Shown here piece by piece: positions 6,163-6,278 of a stretch of DNA of 6,278 bases. The notes under the pieces are model-generated. The model was not told where the DNA came from. It was given only the letters and a program-made list of their open reading frames with translations, and searched no databases. Within the stretch, counting starts at the first letter, position 1. Each line of letters opens with the position of its first letter. A program made the translations under genes and the position numbers. Origin of the DNA: Eubacterium sp. GTDB taxonomy: Bacteria; Bacillota; Clostridia; Lachnospirales; Lachnospiraceae. The stretch spans positions 1-6,278 of the forward strand of contig JAJGAH010000160.1 in the NCBI GenBank assembly GCA_020844525.1, written 5' to 3'.

Positions 6163-6278
6163 ATGAAGGTAATCGGAATTATCGCAGAATACAATCCCTT
6201 CCACAATGGTCATGCCTACCTGATCCGGAAGGCGAGGGAACTGTCAGGAGCAGATGCAGTTGTGGCTGTCATGAGTGG
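6163..6278 (+). CDS. tmcAL: tRNA(Met) cytidine acetate ligase (5' end; 3' end beyond window)
   Basis: Only the first 38 codons are present. The N-terminus ([17 protein letters not shown], residues 5-21) is the hallmark of the TmcAL/YlbM family. It includes the nucleotidyltransferase HxGH motif at H14-N-G-H17, which handles ATP. The enzyme uses ATP and acetate to place N4-acetylcytidine at the wobble base of elongator tRNA-Met. The full protein is normally about 400 residues. The ATG at 6163 has GGGGAG about 10 bases upstream, and the start matches the family N-terminus exactly. The gene is divergent from pta-ackA, whose pathway releases the acetate it consumes. Identification is confident despite truncation. 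Confidence 0.93.
   Translation, partial: MKVIGIIAEYNPFHNGHAYLIRKARELSGADAVVAVMS

Overview
This window is a stretch of bacterial chromosome that looks like a Firmicute of class Clostridia, most likely Lachnospiraceae. The evidence is the gene order tmcAL / pta-ackA / rpmF / plsX-acpP-rnc, strong AGGAGG-type ribosome sites, consensus sigma-A promoters, and roughly balanced G+C by eye. The family-level assignment is inference; no 16S gene or other decisive marker is present.

Layout, right to left, because nearly everything is on the minus strand. At the far right, on the plus strand, is the 5' end of tmcAL (tRNA-Met cytidine acetate ligase), preceded by its own promoter. Facing away from it are pta and ackA, the phosphotransacetylase and acetate kinase that turn acetyl-CoA into acetate and ATP. 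Their promoter has a 26-bp perfect-arm palindrome just upstream. A short gap follows, with a perfect consensus promoter (TTGACA-17-TATAAT), then rpmF (ribosomal protein L32) and a clear intrinsic terminator. A second unit starts with another consensus promoter. It contains an uncharacterised lipoprotein with an Ig-like domain, then plsX, then acpP, then a long hairpin, then rnc (RNase III), which runs off the left edge.

How it fits together: Pta and AckA make acetyl phosphate, ATP and acetate, and TmcAL uses acetate and ATP to modify tRNA-Met. PlsX and the acyl carrier protein supply acyl phosphate for phospholipid synthesis. L32 and RNase III serve the ribosome and RNA processing.

Most of the window is housekeeping. 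The unusual points are (1) no DUF177/YceD gene between ackA and rpmF, where related bacteria usually have one; (2) a surface lipoprotein as first gene of the plsX operon, so that phospholipid genes lie behind its promoter; (3) a hairpin of about 19 bp in front of rnc that could be a terminator or an RNase III target; and (4) several unexplained inverted repeats next to promoters. I see no CRISPR array, tRNA, rRNA, insertion sequence or phage gene.
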